Positions 1 to 9,626 are shown, numbered from the stretch's first letter. The stretch: DNA of 64,000 bases from Flavobacterium sp. CS20 (GCF_018080005.1 NZ_CP073015.1:2446501-2510500), one strand, 5' to 3'. Numbers and translations: made by a program. Notes: generated by a model not told the origin, from the sequence alone.

Positions 1-206
1 GATGCGGTTGGCCAAGTTTTGATAAAGCCAAAGAAGGAGCTGTTCGCTACGAACCCGATCACTCTCTTGGAATGAAACGTGTAGAAATATTATGTAACAA
101 TTGCGACGGTCATCTCGGTCATGTTTTTGATGATGGTCCAACCGAAACAGGACAACGCTACTGTGTTAACTCCTTAAGTTTGAATTTTAATCCTAAAAAT
201 AAATAA
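1..206 (+). CDS. msrB: Peptide methionine-R-sulfoxide reductase, C-terminal part
   Basis: The reading frame is open from the window edge and shows the MsrB signature CGWPSF, then the zinc-binding CNNC pair and [10 protein letters not shown], and the catalytic cysteine in RYCVNS near the C terminus. MsrB enzymes reduce methionine-R-sulfoxide in proteins using thioredoxin-type electron donors. Only about 67 codons of the usual 130-150 are present because the gene starts outside the window. Its TAA stop shares one base with the ATG of the following lipoprotein gene (TAATG), so the two are probably translated in a coupled way. The family call is secure; whether this copy carries an export signal cannot be seen. 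Confidence 0.93.
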   Translation, partial: CGWPSFDKAKEGAVRYEPDHSLGMKRVEILCNNCDGHLGHVFDDGPTETGQRYCVNSLSLNFNPKNK

Positions 207-739
207 TGATGAAAAAATTAATTGTACTGCTTTTCAGTTTAGCTCTAATCAGTTGCGAAGGCGATACCGGATATCCAGGACCTCCAGGATTAGATGGTGT
301 GAATATTTTGGGTAACGTTTTTGACGTTACTGTTGACTTTACACCCAATAATGCTTATGCAAATTTAATTGCTTTTCCTAACAATATTGAAGTTTTTGAA
401 AGCGATGTAGTAATGGTTTATCTGCTTGAAGAACAAGTCAGTGACCCAACCGGTCCAATTGACGTGTGGACGCCCTTGCCCCAGTCTTTCTTTTTAGACG
501 ATGGTTCTCAAGTGGTTTATACCTTTAATCATACTTTTCTTGATGTTAACCTATTTTTAGATGGCAATGTCAACCTGGACAGTTTAGGACCAGCATTTAC
601 TAATAATCAAACATTTAGAATTGCGATTTTGCCTGCAGATTTTGCAGAAAACTTTGATGTTAATTTAGAAAGTTACAATGAAGTTATGCAAGTTTTAAAA
701 TCACAAGATGCGAATTTTAAGGTAAAATCTCTGAATTAG
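206..739 (+). CDS. Lipoprotein with short collagen-like Gly-X-Y stretch
   Basis: The 177-residue product begins with a lysine-plus-hydrophobic signal peptide ending in a lipobox (LISC, Cys about 17), so it should be lipidated and held in the envelope. Directly after the cysteine come four Gly-X-Y triplets (GDTGYPGPPGLDG), followed by a beta-rich domain without any motif I can name. Proteins of this plan are common in Flavobacteriia and have no established function. The ATG overlaps the msrB stop by one base; a second ATG follows immediately and either could start. The role is unknown; coupling to msrB hints at an envelope-stress context, but that is inference. Confidence 0.85.
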   Translation: MMKKLIVLLFSLALISCEGDTGYPGPPGLDGVNILGNVFDVTVDFTPNNAYANLIAFPNNIEVFESDVVMVYLLEEQVSDPTGPIDVWTPLPQSFFLDDGSQVVYTFNHTFLDVNLFLDGNVNLDSLGPAFTNNQTFRIAILPADFAENFDVNLESYNEVMQVLKSQDANFKVKSLN

Positions 740-929
740 TATCAACAATAGGAGTTTTTTATAAGCTAAAATATTCTTGTTTTATATGAAAGTGATAAAA
801 TAATAATGTTTGAGATATCTTTTGAATAGATACATATAAACTTTAGAATACCCACATGCTAAATTTACAGATAAGCTTATAGAATTTTTATTAAAACTTA
901 TTGTTCGAAAGTTTTAATATAGAAAAAAT
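740..929. other. Intergenic spacer without recognisable gene
   Basis: This AT-rich stretch lies between the lipoprotein gene and the hemF promoter. I see no open frame with coding character, no tRNA and no strong terminator hairpin. It probably holds the 3' end of the msrB-lipoprotein transcript and the upstream part of the hemF promoter. Confidence 0.5.
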
Positions 930-937
930 TACTTTTG
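930..937 (+). promoter_or_regulatory. Bacteroidota-type -7 box before hemF
   Basis: TACTTTTG matches the TAnnTTTG -7 consensus of the Bacteroidota primary sigma factor and lies 18 bases before the hemF ATG, leaving a very short leader. A convincing TTTG -33 box at the normal 17-23 bp spacing is not obvious; a TTG at 901-903 is a little too far away. Confidence 0.4.
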
Positions 938-955
938 TAATACATTAAGTTTAAT

Positions 956-1864
956 ATGAAAGACTTTTTTTACAATTATATCTTAAATCTTCAAAACAGA
1001 ATTACTTCTACTCTTGAAGAAATTGACAGCAAAGCCAAATTTCACGAAGACCAATGGCAAAGAAAAGAAGGTGGTGGCGGAAAAACACGAGTCATTCAAA
1101 ATGGTGATGTTTTTGAAAAAGGCGGCGTCAATATCTCCGCAGTCCACGGTCCATTAGCACAATCTGTGCAAAAGTATTTTAATGTTGAAGATTGTGATTT
1201 TTATGCTTGTGGTTTGAGTTTGGTGCTTCATCCTAAAAATCCTTTTGTCCCAACAGTACACGCCAATTGGCGGTATTTTGAGATGTTTGATAAATCGGGG
1301 AAAATGATAGATCAATGGTTTGGTGGTGGATTGGATTTAACGCCGTATTATCTGTTTGAAGAAGACGCTAAACATTTTCATCAGGTTTGTAAAACGGCTT
1401 GTGATAAGCACAATTCACAATTTTATCACAAATATAAAAAACAATGTGATGACTATTTTTGGAATCATCATCGCCAAGAAGGTCGAGGTATTGGTGGTTT
1501 GTTTTTTGATTACCTAAAACCCACTGCTGACAGAGATATTGACCAATGGCATGATTTTGTTACCGAAGTTGGCGATAGTTTCCTTGAAGCTTATATTCCT
1601 ATTGTAGAAAAACGAAAAGATATACCTTATGAGAAGCATCATAGAGACTGGCAAGAAATACGACGTGGTCGCTATGTTGAGTTTAATTTAGTGCATGATA
1701 AAGGCACTTTATTTGGTCTTAAAACCAACGGTCGCATAGAAAGTATTTTGATGAGTTTGCCACCACATGTGCAATGGCGATATGATTATCAACCTGAGAA
1801 AAACTCAAAAGAAGAACAATTAATTCAAGTTTTACAACATCCAAAAGATTGGATAAATTCATAA
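956..1864 (+). CDS. hemF: Oxygen-dependent coproporphyrinogen III oxidase
   Basis: This cytoplasmic enzyme decarboxylates coproporphyrinogen III to protoporphyrinogen IX with O2 in haem synthesis. At 302 residues it has the family length. Visible signatures are KGGVNISAVHG (about 55-65), HANWRYFEMF with the following FGGGLDLTPYY block (about 100-130), and the C-terminal YVEFNLVHDKGTLFGLKT and IESILMSLPP motifs. It lies 4 bases upstream of hemB, so the two form a haem operon. The start is the ATG just downstream of the -7 box. It has no sign of damage, in contrast to lnt downstream. Confidence 0.97.
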   Translation: MKDFFYNYILNLQNRITSTLEEIDSKAKFHEDQWQRKEGGGGKTRVIQNGDVFEKGGVNISAVHGPLAQSVQKYFNVEDCDFYACGLSLVLHPKNPFVPTVHANWRYFEMFDKSGKMIDQWFGGGLDLTPYYLFEEDAKHFHQVCKTACDKHNSQFYHKYKKQCDDYFWNHHRQEGRGIGGLFFDYLKPTADRDIDQWHDFVTEVGDSFLEAYIPIVEKRKDIPYEKHHRDWQEIRRGRYVEFNLVHDKGTLFGLKTNGRIESILMSLPPHVQWRYDYQPEKNSKEEQLIQVLQHPKDWINS

Positions 1865-1868
1865 AATT

Positions 1869-2858
1869 ATGTATCCATACCAACGCCCAAGACGATTAAG
1901 AAAAAGCCAAGCCATCAGAGATTTGGTTCAAGAAAACCGTTTGCATCCTGATGATTTTATTGTGCCTTTATTTATAGTTGAAGGTCAGAATATCAAAGAA
2001 GAAATTCCATCAATGCCTAATTATTATCGGATGAGTTTAGATTTGATTAAACAAGAAGTCAGAGACTTATGGGCTATGGGCTTAAAATCGGTCTTACTTT
2101 TTGTAAAAGTGGATGACAAATTCAAAGACAATACTGGTTTATCTGCTATTGATGATAATGGTTTAATGCAACAAGCTATCAAAAGCATTAAAGATACTGT
2201 TCCTGAAATGTACGTGATGACTGATGTGGCTTTAGATCCATTTTCATCTTTAGGCCACGACGGCATTGTTAAAAACGGAAAAATCATCAATGACGAAAGT
2301 GTGCAAATTCTTGCCAAAATGGCTTTAAGTCATACTCAAGCTGGTGCCGATATGGTTGCTCCAAGCGATATGATGGATGGCCGCATTGGAGCCATCAGAG
2401 AAATATTAGAAAAAAATGGGTTTGATGATACAGGTATTTTAAGTTATTCGGCTAAATATGCATCAGCCTTTTATGGTCCGTTTCGAGATGCTTTAGACTC
2501 TGCACCCGTTGATGAAGCTGATGTACCCAAAGACAAAAGTACTTACCAAATGAATTCTGCCAATCGCAAAGAAGCCATAACCGAAACGCTTTTAGACATT
2601 GAAGAAGGTGCAGACATCGTGATGGTCAAACCTGGCTTGTGTTATTTAGATATCGTCAGAGATTTAGCCAATACGATTGAGCAACCCATAGCGGTTTATC
2701 AAGTCAGCGGCGAATATGCCATGATAAAAGCCGCTTCACAACAAGGTTGGCTTGACCACGATGCGGTGATGATAGAACAACTCACCGCCTTCAAACGTGC
2801 TGGTGCATCTTTGATTGCGAGTTATTTTGCGAGGGATGTGGTAAGACTACTAAGTTAA
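1869..2858 (+). CDS. hemB: Delta-aminolevulinic acid dehydratase (porphobilinogen synthase)
   Basis: HemB condenses two 5-aminolevulinate molecules to porphobilinogen. The 329-residue protein has both Schiff-base lysines in recognisable context: SYSAKYASAFYGPFRDA (about 195-211) and VMVKPGLCYLDIVRD (about 249-263). In the metal loop the sequence DVALDPFSSLGHDG lacks the three zinc-binding cysteines of the animal-type enzyme, which places it with the magnesium-dependent forms. The ATG is 4 bases after hemF. The 3' end is followed within about 30 bases by the interrupted lnt gene. Confidence 0.97.
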   Translation: MYPYQRPRRLRKSQAIRDLVQENRLHPDDFIVPLFIVEGQNIKEEIPSMPNYYRMSLDLIKQEVRDLWAMGLKSVLLFVKVDDKFKDNTGLSAIDDNGLMQQAIKSIKDTVPEMYVMTDVALDPFSSLGHDGIVKNGKIINDESVQILAKMALSHTQAGADMVAPSDMMDGRIGAIREILEKNGFDDTGILSYSAKYASAFYGPFRDALDSAPVDEADVPKDKSTYQMNSANRKEAITETLLDIEEGADIVMVKPGLCYLDIVRDLANTIEQPIAVYQVSGEYAMIKAASQQGWLDHDAVMIEQLTAFKRAGASLIASYFARDVVRLLS

Positions 2859-2890
2859 TTTATTTAAGAATATTATTTATAAATTATTAT

Positions 2891-4489
2891 ATGCCAAGCC
2901 TCAAACATCTCGGACTTATATTGTTGTCAGGTATTTTGCTGAGCTTGTCTTGACCAACTTATGGGTTTTCCCCTTTTATATTTTTGGGTTTTGTGCCGTT
3001 GTTGATTGTGTTTTATCAATTGCGGATGGAAAAACCTAAACGACTTTTACTTAAAAGTTTTATTTCAGCTTACATTACTTTTTTTATTTTTAATATCACG
3101 ACTACTTTTTGGTTGTATTATTCTACTGCATTTGGGATGTGGTTTGCTGTTTTGGTCAATTCGGCTTTGATGGCTTTGGTGTTTACAATTTATCAATTTA
3201 TTGCCAAACGCACTTCAAACCGTAATGCCTTGGTGTTTCTAATCGCTTTGTGGATTGGATTTGAAAAACTACATCTACACTGGGAATTTTCCTGACTTTG
3301 GCTCAACCTTGGTAATGTGTTTTCAGACAACATCAACTGGATTCAGTGGTATGAATACACAGGTACTTTTGGTGGTACGTTATGGATTTGGATTATTAAT
3401 CTCTTGCTTTTCATTGCTTATCTCAAATGGCGACAAAACCGTTTGCATAAAACTAAATTTTTAGCTTCACTTATTTTACTTTTGGGCATACCAATCGCTT
3501 TATCTTATATCATAAAAACGCAATACACCAACTTTGAAAAAACTGCAGAAGTGGTAGTTTTACAGCCCAATATTGATCCTTATTCTGAAAAATACAACAC
3601 CAAAGACCCACAAGTTGCTCAAAATTTATTTGAGCTCATTGAACAACAAAAACCTTTCCATAACACTGTTATATTAGCACCAGAAACGGTATTTGCTGAT
3701 GGTACAAGATTACAGCAGTTTAATGCAAGTCCAGCATATCAATTTTCTCAACAAGTCACAAATCAATTTCCTCAATCGTCTTTAATTAGTGGAATTTCGA
3801 TGTATGAAATCATCCGTGATTCATCTCAAATCAAAACCCAAACCAATTTCTTGAGAAAAGGCATTTGGTTTAATGACTACAACTCAGCGTTTTTTGCAAA
3901 AGCTGATCAACCTATAGAATTTTATCACAAATCAAAATTGGTAGTTGGTGTAGAAAACTTTCCTTATCAAGGACTTCTCAAGCCACTTTTGGGTGATATT
4001 ATGTTAGATTTAGGTGGAACCGTGGCGATGAAAACTACCCAAAAAAATCGTTCTGTATTTAAAGCTGATGAGCAAATTAAAGTCGCTCCAATAATTTGTT
4101 ATGAATCCGTTTATGGCGAATTTGTAACTGGATATATAAACAACGGAGCAACAATTTTAGGCATCATCACCAACGATGCTTGGTGGGGCGAAACCCAAGG
4201 TCACAAACAGCATTTTTCTTATGCTAAATTACGAGCTGTAGAAACACGTCGAAGCGTGGCAAGAAGTGCTAATACAGGAATCTCTGGCTTTATCAATCCC
4301 TTAGGTGAAGTGATGTCTCAGTCGGTTTATAACACAAGAATTAGCCTAAAAGCTGAAATTCCTTTGATGACTAAAAAGACGTTTTACGTTAAGCACGGTG
4401 ATTATATTGCACGGATCGCTTATTTTTTTATCATCTTTATTGGTATTTTTGCGGTAATTAAGCATAAACGAAAAGGTTTAAAGCGTTGA
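2891..4489 (+). pseudogene. lnt: Apolipoprotein N-acyltransferase with two in-frame TGA codons
   Basis: Reading one frame from the ATG gives a 533-codon gene interrupted only by TGA at codon 21 (2951-2953) and codon 135 (3293-3295). Both stand where the family has tryptophan: LSLS*PTYGFSPF and WEFS*LWLNLGNVF. Everything else is intact: N-terminal membrane helices, then the nitrilase-like domain with the catalytic Glu in LAPETVF, Lys in YHKSKLVVGVENFPY and Cys in ICYESVYGEF, and a final helix. Lnt adds the third acyl chain to lipoproteins in the inner membrane. Both lesions are consistent with TGG to TGA, and both TGAs are followed by C. Either the gene is dead, the stops are read through as Trp, or the bases are miscalled. 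Confidence 0.9.
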
Positions 4490-4543
4490 TGCTGAAACAT
4501 CCTGAAATGTTGGGACAGCATAGACAAGGTGAAAAACATATTG

Positions 4544-4564
4544 ATGCTGAAACGAATTCAGCAT
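4544..4564. repeat. Palindromic ATGCTGAA repeat
   Basis: A perfect 8-bp inverted repeat (ATGCTGAA, loop ACGAA, TTCAGCAT) lies in the lnt-purE gap, and a second TGATGCTGAAAC start occurs about 55 bases upstream. Short palindromes of this form recur between genes in Flavobacteriia. It could fold in the transcript but has no T-run, so it is not a convincing terminator. Confidence 0.55.
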
Positions 4565-4591
4565 GACTTTTAAGAAATAAATCATTGAATC

Positions 4592-5074
4592 ATGAAAACC
4601 GTAGCTATAATTATGGGAAGCACAAGCGATTTGCCAGTGATGCAAGGCGCCATAGATATTTTAAAATCTTTTGAAATTCCAGTAGAGGTCGATATTGTAT
4701 CGGCTCATCGCACCCCAGAAAAATTGATGGAATATGGCAAATCTGCCGTAAACAGAAATATAGGTGTAATCATCGCTGGAGCCGGTGGTGCAGCCCATTT
4801 GCCAGGAATGATTGCTTCGGTTACGGCTTTGCCTGTGATAGGTGTTCCTGTCAAGTCCTCAAATTCAATTGACGGATGGGATTCGGTGTTGTCTATTTTG
4901 CAAATGCCCAGTGGTGTTCCTGTGGCTACAGTTGCTTTAGATGGAGCCAAAAATGCAGGCATTCTCGCCGCACAAATTCTCGGTGCAACGCAAGCGGATA
5001 TCCGCAAAAAAGTTGAAGATTATAAAGAACAGCTGAAACAAAAAGTGATTGAAGGAGCAAAGTCTTTAAAATAG
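4592..5074 (+). CDS. purE: N5-carboxyaminoimidazole ribonucleotide mutase
   Basis: PurE converts N5-CAIR to CAIR in purine synthesis. The 160-residue protein begins with the class I signature GSTSDLPVM, followed by SAHRTPEKL with the active-site His and the glycine-rich IAGAGGAAHLPGM loop; length is normal. It is unusual only in standing without purK next to it. It lies about 100 bases after lnt, separated by the ATGCTGAA palindromes, and converges on the M23 peptidase gene. Confidence 0.97.
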   Translation: MKTVAIIMGSTSDLPVMQGAIDILKSFEIPVEVDIVSAHRTPEKLMEYGKSAVNRNIGVIIAGAGGAAHLPGMIASVTALPVIGVPVKSSNSIDGWDSVLSILQMPSGVPVATVALDGAKNAGILAAQILGATQADIRKKVEDYKEQLKQKVIEGAKSLK

Positions 5075-5112
5075 TTGTTTTGATTTACACCCTAGCCAGT
5101 ATAAATTGGAAT

Positions 5113-6387
5113 TTATTTTAAATTGGCTATACTTTGTCGGTTTTCCTGTAAGAAATTATAATCGAGTTGTTTTTTGAGATTTTCAATATAGTTGAAATAT
5201 TTTGGTTTCAAGCTTTCAGGCATTGGTTTTGCGTCTGGCAAGTCTTGTTTGTAAGGATCAACTTGGCTACCGTAAACCCAAAATCTATAACAAACATGTG
5301 GTCCAGTGGCTAAACCTGTACTGCCAACATAGCCAATTATTTCACCTTGTTTAACGCGTTGACCCACTTTGACAGCACGTTTACTCATGTGTAAATACTG
5401 TGTAGTGTATTTGTTGGTGTGTTTTATTTTAACATAATTTCCATTACCTCTTGTATAGCTTGATTTAATGACAACACCGTCGGCTGTGGACCAAATAGGT
5501 GTTCCGCGAGAAGCAGCATAATCTGTTCCTTTATGGGCTTTCCAACGTTTTTGGACGGGATGAAATCGCCTTGGACTATATCGAGACGAAATGCGTGAAT
5601 ATTGAACGGGTGCTTTTAAGAAAAATCGTCTTAAAGTTTTAGCACTCTCATCAAAATACTCAGTTCTGCCTGTAATTGAATCAACTTCAAATTCAAAAGC
5701 ATAATATGGCTTATCATCATGCACAAAAACCGCGGCATCAACACTTTCTATTCCAGCGTAAATACTGTCATTTATGTATTTTTCTTTATAAACAATTTTA
5801 AATCGATCGCCAGGTTGAATTCTAAAAAAGTCGATTGTCCATTGATAGATGTCAGCCAAACGATTAGTCAACATATAATCTAAACCGGCTTCATCAATTG
5901 TTAGAGACAAAGAAGAATTGATAACACCTGAAGCCGTTTTAGTTTTAATAGTCACAGGTTTTTTGGATTTTTCAGCATAAATGCTATCGCTTAGAAAAAC
6001 TTTGGTATAGTCTATTTTGTTGTTTTCATAAATAAAAGCATAAGGTTTTGATAGACTATCTTTTGTTTTTAAAATCGTATAGGGTTTGCCGACATTGATG
6101 CGTTTAAAATTAAAAATAGTATCGGAAATACTATGTGTGATTTTATAAACTTCATTTGGAGTTATACCATGTTTATCCATAATAGAGCCAAAAAAATCAC
6201 CTTTTGCTACGGTATCGTTTACAACTTCAAAATCATTAAGCGTAAACCCAAAGGCTTTTATTTTTTTTTCTACTGGAGTTTTTGCAATTTGGGATTCTTT
6301 AATAGGGTTTATTTCTGTTGTAGAGCTGTTATCTTGACAACTAAAAACCATTATAAAAGACAAAAAAGCAAGGTAAATTTTAAACAT
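5113..6387 (-). CDS. M23 family metallopeptidase lipoprotein
   Basis: The ATG at 6387 gives a 424-residue protein starting with a signal peptide that ends in a lipobox (FSC). A long domain without a named motif follows, then a C-terminal LytM/M23 endopeptidase domain expected to cut peptidoglycan cross-links. Zinc-ligand contexts are HKGTDYAASRGTPIWSTADG (His and Asp) and GPHVCYRFWVYG. The canonical HLH pair is HVC here, so one histidine is replaced by cysteine. I recall this variant from other Bacteroidota M23 proteins, but it deserves care before calling the enzyme active. The gene converges on purE. Confidence 0.9.
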   Translation of the reverse strand: MFKIYLAFLSFIMVFSCQDNSSTTEINPIKESQIAKTPVEKKIKAFGFTLNDFEVVNDTVAKGDFFGSIMDKHGITPNEVYKITHSISDTIFNFKRINVGKPYTILKTKDSLSKPYAFIYENNKIDYTKVFLSDSIYAEKSKKPVTIKTKTASGVINSSLSLTIDEAGLDYMLTNRLADIYQWTIDFFRIQPGDRFKIVYKEKYINDSIYAGIESVDAAVFVHDDKPYYAFEFEVDSITGRTEYFDESAKTLRRFFLKAPVQYSRISSRYSPRRFHPVQKRWKAHKGTDYAASRGTPIWSTADGVVIKSSYTRGNGNYVKIKHTNKYTTQYLHMSKRAVKVGQRVKQGEIIGYVGSTGLATGPHVCYRFWVYGSQVDPYKQDLPDAKPMPESLKPKYFNYIENLKKQLDYNFLQENRQSIANLK

Positions 6388-6450
6388 AAAGCACAATATT
6401 GTTTATAGTTTTTGCAAAGTTAATGAATTCACGATTAATGGCGGGCTAGT

Positions 6451-6711
6451 TTAATTGTTAGAATTGACTTTTTGTTTAATTTCTTCTAAATCTTTAACAT
6501 CTAAAACCTCATAGTCTTTTTTCTTAAAAAGATTAGTCAACAAACCATTTTTAGCATTGTATTTCCTGCATCGCTCACAATATGAAATATGTATTTTAAG
6601 TTTTAATTTTTCCCAAAAACTGGCTTCGCCGTATTGCAGTTTGTCGCTGTAATGTGCTATTTGTTGACAAGATTTAGGGATGTTTTCTTCTTTTATATAT
6701 TCTTGACTCAT
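6451..6711 (-). CDS. Small zinc-finger anti-sigma-like protein
   Basis: This 86-residue protein has the zinc-associated anti-sigma pattern His41-x3-Cys45-x2-Cys48 (HISYCERC), with a further Cys15 upstream, and no membrane segment. It follows the ECF sigma gene by 15 bases on the same strand. That arrangement, sigma factor then soluble ZAS-type partner, suggests it binds and restrains the sigma factor, possibly in response to redox or metal stress. The family call rests on the motif and the neighbour only. Confidence 0.7.
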   Translation of the reverse strand: MSQEYIKEENIPKSCQQIAHYSDKLQYGEASFWEKLKLKIHISYCERCRKYNAKNGLLTNLFKKKDYEVLDVKDLEEIKQKVNSNN

Positions 6712-6726
6712 TTATTATTTTGTTTT

Positions 6727-7284
6727 TTAATTTTTAAACCAATTCCTATCCAAACAGTCTGCCAAAGACTTTCTAGCTCTATGAATAATTACCCATAGAT
6801 TAGATGGCGTAATATCAAAGACATTACAAATGGCTTCAGTATCGTATTCTTGAACGGTTTTCATCCTAAAGATTTGGGCTTGTTTTTCATTGATATGTTC
6901 AAGGCAATTTTCTATGGCTAAACCTAACTCACTGTTTTCAAAATCATCTTCTGCAGTCATATCAGACTGATCAGGTACGCGTTCTTCTATCCAATTACTT
7001 TCTTGATCTTCAGAAACGTAATCCATCCTGACTTCAGCTTTACCTTTTTTAGAGTTTATTTTTCGATAGTGATCAATAATTTTATGTTTCAAAATAGACA
7101 CCAACCAAGTGCGTTCGGTTGAGTCGCCTTTAAAATTGTCTTTAGATTTTAAGCCAGCAAGAAAAGTTTCAGAAATTAAATCTTTAGCAATATCTGAATC
7201 ATTTACACGTGTAATCGCATAATTGAATAAATAATTTGCATAATTATCTATCCATAAATTTGGTGAAAGCTTTTTATTCGGCAT
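6727..7284 (-). CDS. ECF-type RNA polymerase sigma factor
   Basis: The 185-residue protein has sigma-70 region 2 in the N-terminal half (YANYLFNYAITRVNDSDIAKDLISETFL and the RTWLVSILKHKIIDHYRK DNA-binding part) and region 4 in the C-terminal half (helix-turn-helix around YDTEAICNVFDITPSNLWVIIHRARKSL). Region 3 is missing, as in extracytoplasmic-function sigma factors. It is co-transcribed with a small HxxxCxxC protein that is probably its anti-sigma factor. The regulon cannot be read from the window. Confidence 0.93.
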   Translation of the reverse strand: MPNKKLSPNLWIDNYANYLFNYAITRVNDSDIAKDLISETFLAGLKSKDNFKGDSTERTWLVSILKHKIIDHYRKINSKKGKAEVRMDYVSEDQESNWIEERVPDQSDMTAEDDFENSELGLAIENCLEHINEKQAQIFRMKTVQEYDTEAICNVFDITPSNLWVIIHRARKSLADCLDRNWFKN

Positions 7285-7358
7285 ACTTAAGATTTAAGTT
7301 TTAAAATTAGTAGTTTTAACCTACATATTCTTTAATTAATTCTTAAAATTTACTCGCC

Positions 7359-8582
7359 TTGAATATATTAATTATCAGCACACAAATTCCTGAACCTCTT
7401 TCTACTGTCGCCGGTGTTAGAATGCTTCAAATTATAGATCTCTTTAGGTCTTATGGCTACAATATTAATTTTGCATATTCCAGCCCTAAAAACAATTTGT
7501 CTTTTAAACTTGAGCAGTGGTCTATAGATTGTCATTTTATTAAACTAAACGATGAAAGTTTTGAGTTAATTTTAAAAAAAATTCAACCTGATATTGTCTT
7601 GTTTGATCGGTTTTTTACAGAAGAACAGTTTGGTTGGGTTGTCGATGAACAATGTCCAAAAGCTTTAAAAATTTTAGATACAGAAGATTTACATTTTTTA
7701 AGAGATATGCGTGAGCAGAGTTTAAAAAAGCCTGTCAGAACCCAATCTGATTTAGTTTTAAACGATAAAGCCAAACGAGAATTGGTCGCAATATACAGGT
7801 GTGATTTAACATTGATGATTTCAAAAGAAGAAATTCGAATTTTAGTTGAAAATTACAATATTCCTAAGCAATTGTTATTCTATTTACCATTTGTATATCA
7901 AACAAAAGAAGAAATTCAAAAACAAAGTCCAGGTTTTAAAGATCGGCAAAATTTTGTGAGTATTGGCAATTTTAGACACAAGCCTAATTTTGATATGGTT
8001 CATTTTTTACATCAGCAACTTTGACCAGAAATCAAACGTGTTTTACCCAATGCTGAATGGCATATCTACGGAGCATATTGCCCTAAGAGTGTAGAGCAAA
8101 TTCACAATGAGAACAAAGGCATAATGGTAAAAGGTCGAACCTCAGAAGCTATAACCACTTTAAAAAAATATAAAGTTATGTTAGCTCCTTTGCGTTTTGG
8201 AGCTGGATTAAAAGGCAAATGTCTTGATAGCATGCAAGCTGGCACACCATCTGTAACGACTTATATTGGAGCAGAAGGCATTTGCAGTCATAAAGATTGG
8301 CCAGGATTCGTTGAAGATAACGACGAAGCTTTTATCAAAAGTTCAGTAAATTTATATACTGATGAAAAGCTTTGGAATATAAAGCAAAAACATGGTTTTC
8401 AAATATTAAAAGAAAATTTCAATCTATCTGATTTTAAAAATGATTTTAAAATGAAAATAGATGAAAGTCTTAAAAATTTAAGGCATTTAAGGCATCACAA
8501 CATTGTAGGTCAGTTGCTTAAACATCATTATCACCAAAGCACAAAATTCATGTCTTTATGGATCCGAGCTAAAAACAGCTAA
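7359..8582 (+). pseudogene. Glycosyltransferase family 4-like, one in-frame TGA
   Basis: A single frame of 408 codons from a TTG start encodes a GT-B glycosyltransferase: N-terminal acceptor domain starting NILIISTQIPEP, middle region FVSIGNFRHKPNF, then the C-terminal nucleotide-sugar domain with LAPLRFGAGLKGK and the EGICS loop. The frame is broken only by TGA at codon 222 (8022-8024), between HQQL and PEIKRVLPNAEW. Related proteins have an aromatic residue or Trp there, so TGG to TGA is the simplest change. As in lnt, the next base is C. The gene stands alone, so its glycan target is unknown. It is inactive unless the stop is read through. Confidence 0.85.
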
Positions 8583-8612
8583 AAACAAATGTATTAATGT
8601 TAACCGCTTAAC

Positions 8613-9050
8613 TTAAAACCACGCTTGCCAAGGAATTCTTGACAAAAGAAGTAGCAGTGCAATGGTATAAAAAATAGAAATCGTTTTAAATTTTTTATTT
8701 GATGAGAGTTTCTTTTTATGTTTAGAATAACCTATAGTGACAAAAACGATGACCAAAATCATCGTTATTGGGTGTTCGATGAGATATAAACGCAAGGTTT
8801 CATTTTTCATAATGCTACTCATACCTTCATCTGAAAATGCAGAAAAATAAGGAGAAACAAAATACAATACTAAGCCAATAAGAAGTTGCAAATGCATGAC
8901 AATAAGAGCAAACAATGATATCCTAAAATCGTGGGCAACAAAAGGTTGTTTAGTAGTAAGTTTAACAATAGCGTTAAAAGTGGCTAATATTACGATAAGC
9001 AATACTAAGTAAGCCCAATAAGAATGAAGAATTTGAATAGCGGTGTACAT
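8613..9050 (-). CDS. Four-helix membrane protein, cytochrome b-like
   Basis: The 145-residue product is almost entirely four hydrophobic helices, with histidines in or near the helices (HSYW, HDFR, MHLQ, EHPITM). Similar Flavobacteriia proteins are often called cytochrome b-like membrane proteins, but no haem-binding motif is diagnostic. It is followed on the same strand, upstream, by the acyl-CoA thioesterase (21-base gap), so the two may be one transcript. Function is not established. Confidence 0.7.
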   Translation of the reverse strand: MYTAIQILHSYWAYLVLLIVILATFNAIVKLTTKQPFVAHDFRISLFALIVMHLQLLIGLVLYFVSPYFSAFSDEGMSSIMKNETLRLYLIEHPITMILVIVFVTIGYSKHKKKLSSNKKFKTISIFYTIALLLLLSRIPWQAWF

Positions 9051-9071
9051 AATAGTATTTTTTAAATAGGT

Positions 9072-9581
9072 TTAATCAAAAAGTGCTTTAAGCTCTGTGG
9101 CGTCGTGTGGTTTCATTTTTCTAGCTAATACCAAACTGAGTTGTTTTCGCCTCAAAGCACCTTCATAACGTTCTTTTTCAAGTTCTGTTTCTGGCTCTAT
9201 TTTTGGAACAGTTACGGGATTGCCCATATCATCAACGGCTACAAAGGTATAAATAGCTTCGTTGGCTTTCAATCGGCGTCCACTTTCTCTGTCTTCGGTC
9301 CATACATCCAAATAGATTTCCATAGAGGTTTTAAAAGCTCTTGATACTTTTGCTTGCACCGTAACCACGCTACCAAGAGGAATGGCTTTGTTGAATGCAA
9401 CGTGGTTTACTGAAGCTGTAACAACAATTCTTCGGGAGTGTCTTCTCATGACTATACTTGCGACTCTATCCATTCTTGCGAGAAGTTCTCCACCAAATAA
9501 ATTATTAATGGGATTGGTTTCGCTTGGTAAAACCAAATCCGTAAGTTCTGTTTTTGAATCCTTAGGGTGTTTAATATCCAT
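9072..9581 (-). CDS. Acyl-CoA thioesterase, hot-dog fold
   Basis: The product (169 residues from the second Met) carries the YciA/BACH-type signature: NPINNLFGGELLARMD with the catalytic Asp, then VTASVNHVAFNKAIPLGSVV. These enzymes hydrolyse acyl-CoA to free acid and CoA in the cytoplasm. The C-terminal 45 residues are charged and probably helical. It lies between the four-helix membrane protein and the HU/SPOR protein gene, all on the minus strand. Confidence 0.9.
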   Translation of the reverse strand: MDIKHPKDSKTELTDLVLPSETNPINNLFGGELLARMDRVASIVMRRHSRRIVVTASVNHVAFNKAIPLGSVVTVQAKVSRAFKTSMEIYLDVWTEDRESGRRLKANEAIYTFVAVDDMGNPVTVPKIEPETELEKERYEGALRRKQLSLVLARKMKPHDATELKALFD

Positions 9582-9626
9582 CAACTTTTTTTTTGCAAAG
9601 ATAAGGTTTAGTGCATTAAACCAATC

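Noticed and set aside
2951..8024. UGA reassigned to tryptophan (alternative genetic code)
   Set aside because: TGA is used as the normal final stop of other genes here, for example lnt itself (4487-4489), the FAD oxidoreductase (36159-36161) and the M23 gene at 22121-22123, so a wholesale code change does not hold.
8016..8030. prfB-like CTT TGA C programmed +1 frameshift in the glycosyltransferase
   Set aside because: The heptamer matches the RF2 recoding core, but the homologous downstream protein continues in the zero frame, so a +1 shift would not help. It is better explained as a nonsense change or readthrough.
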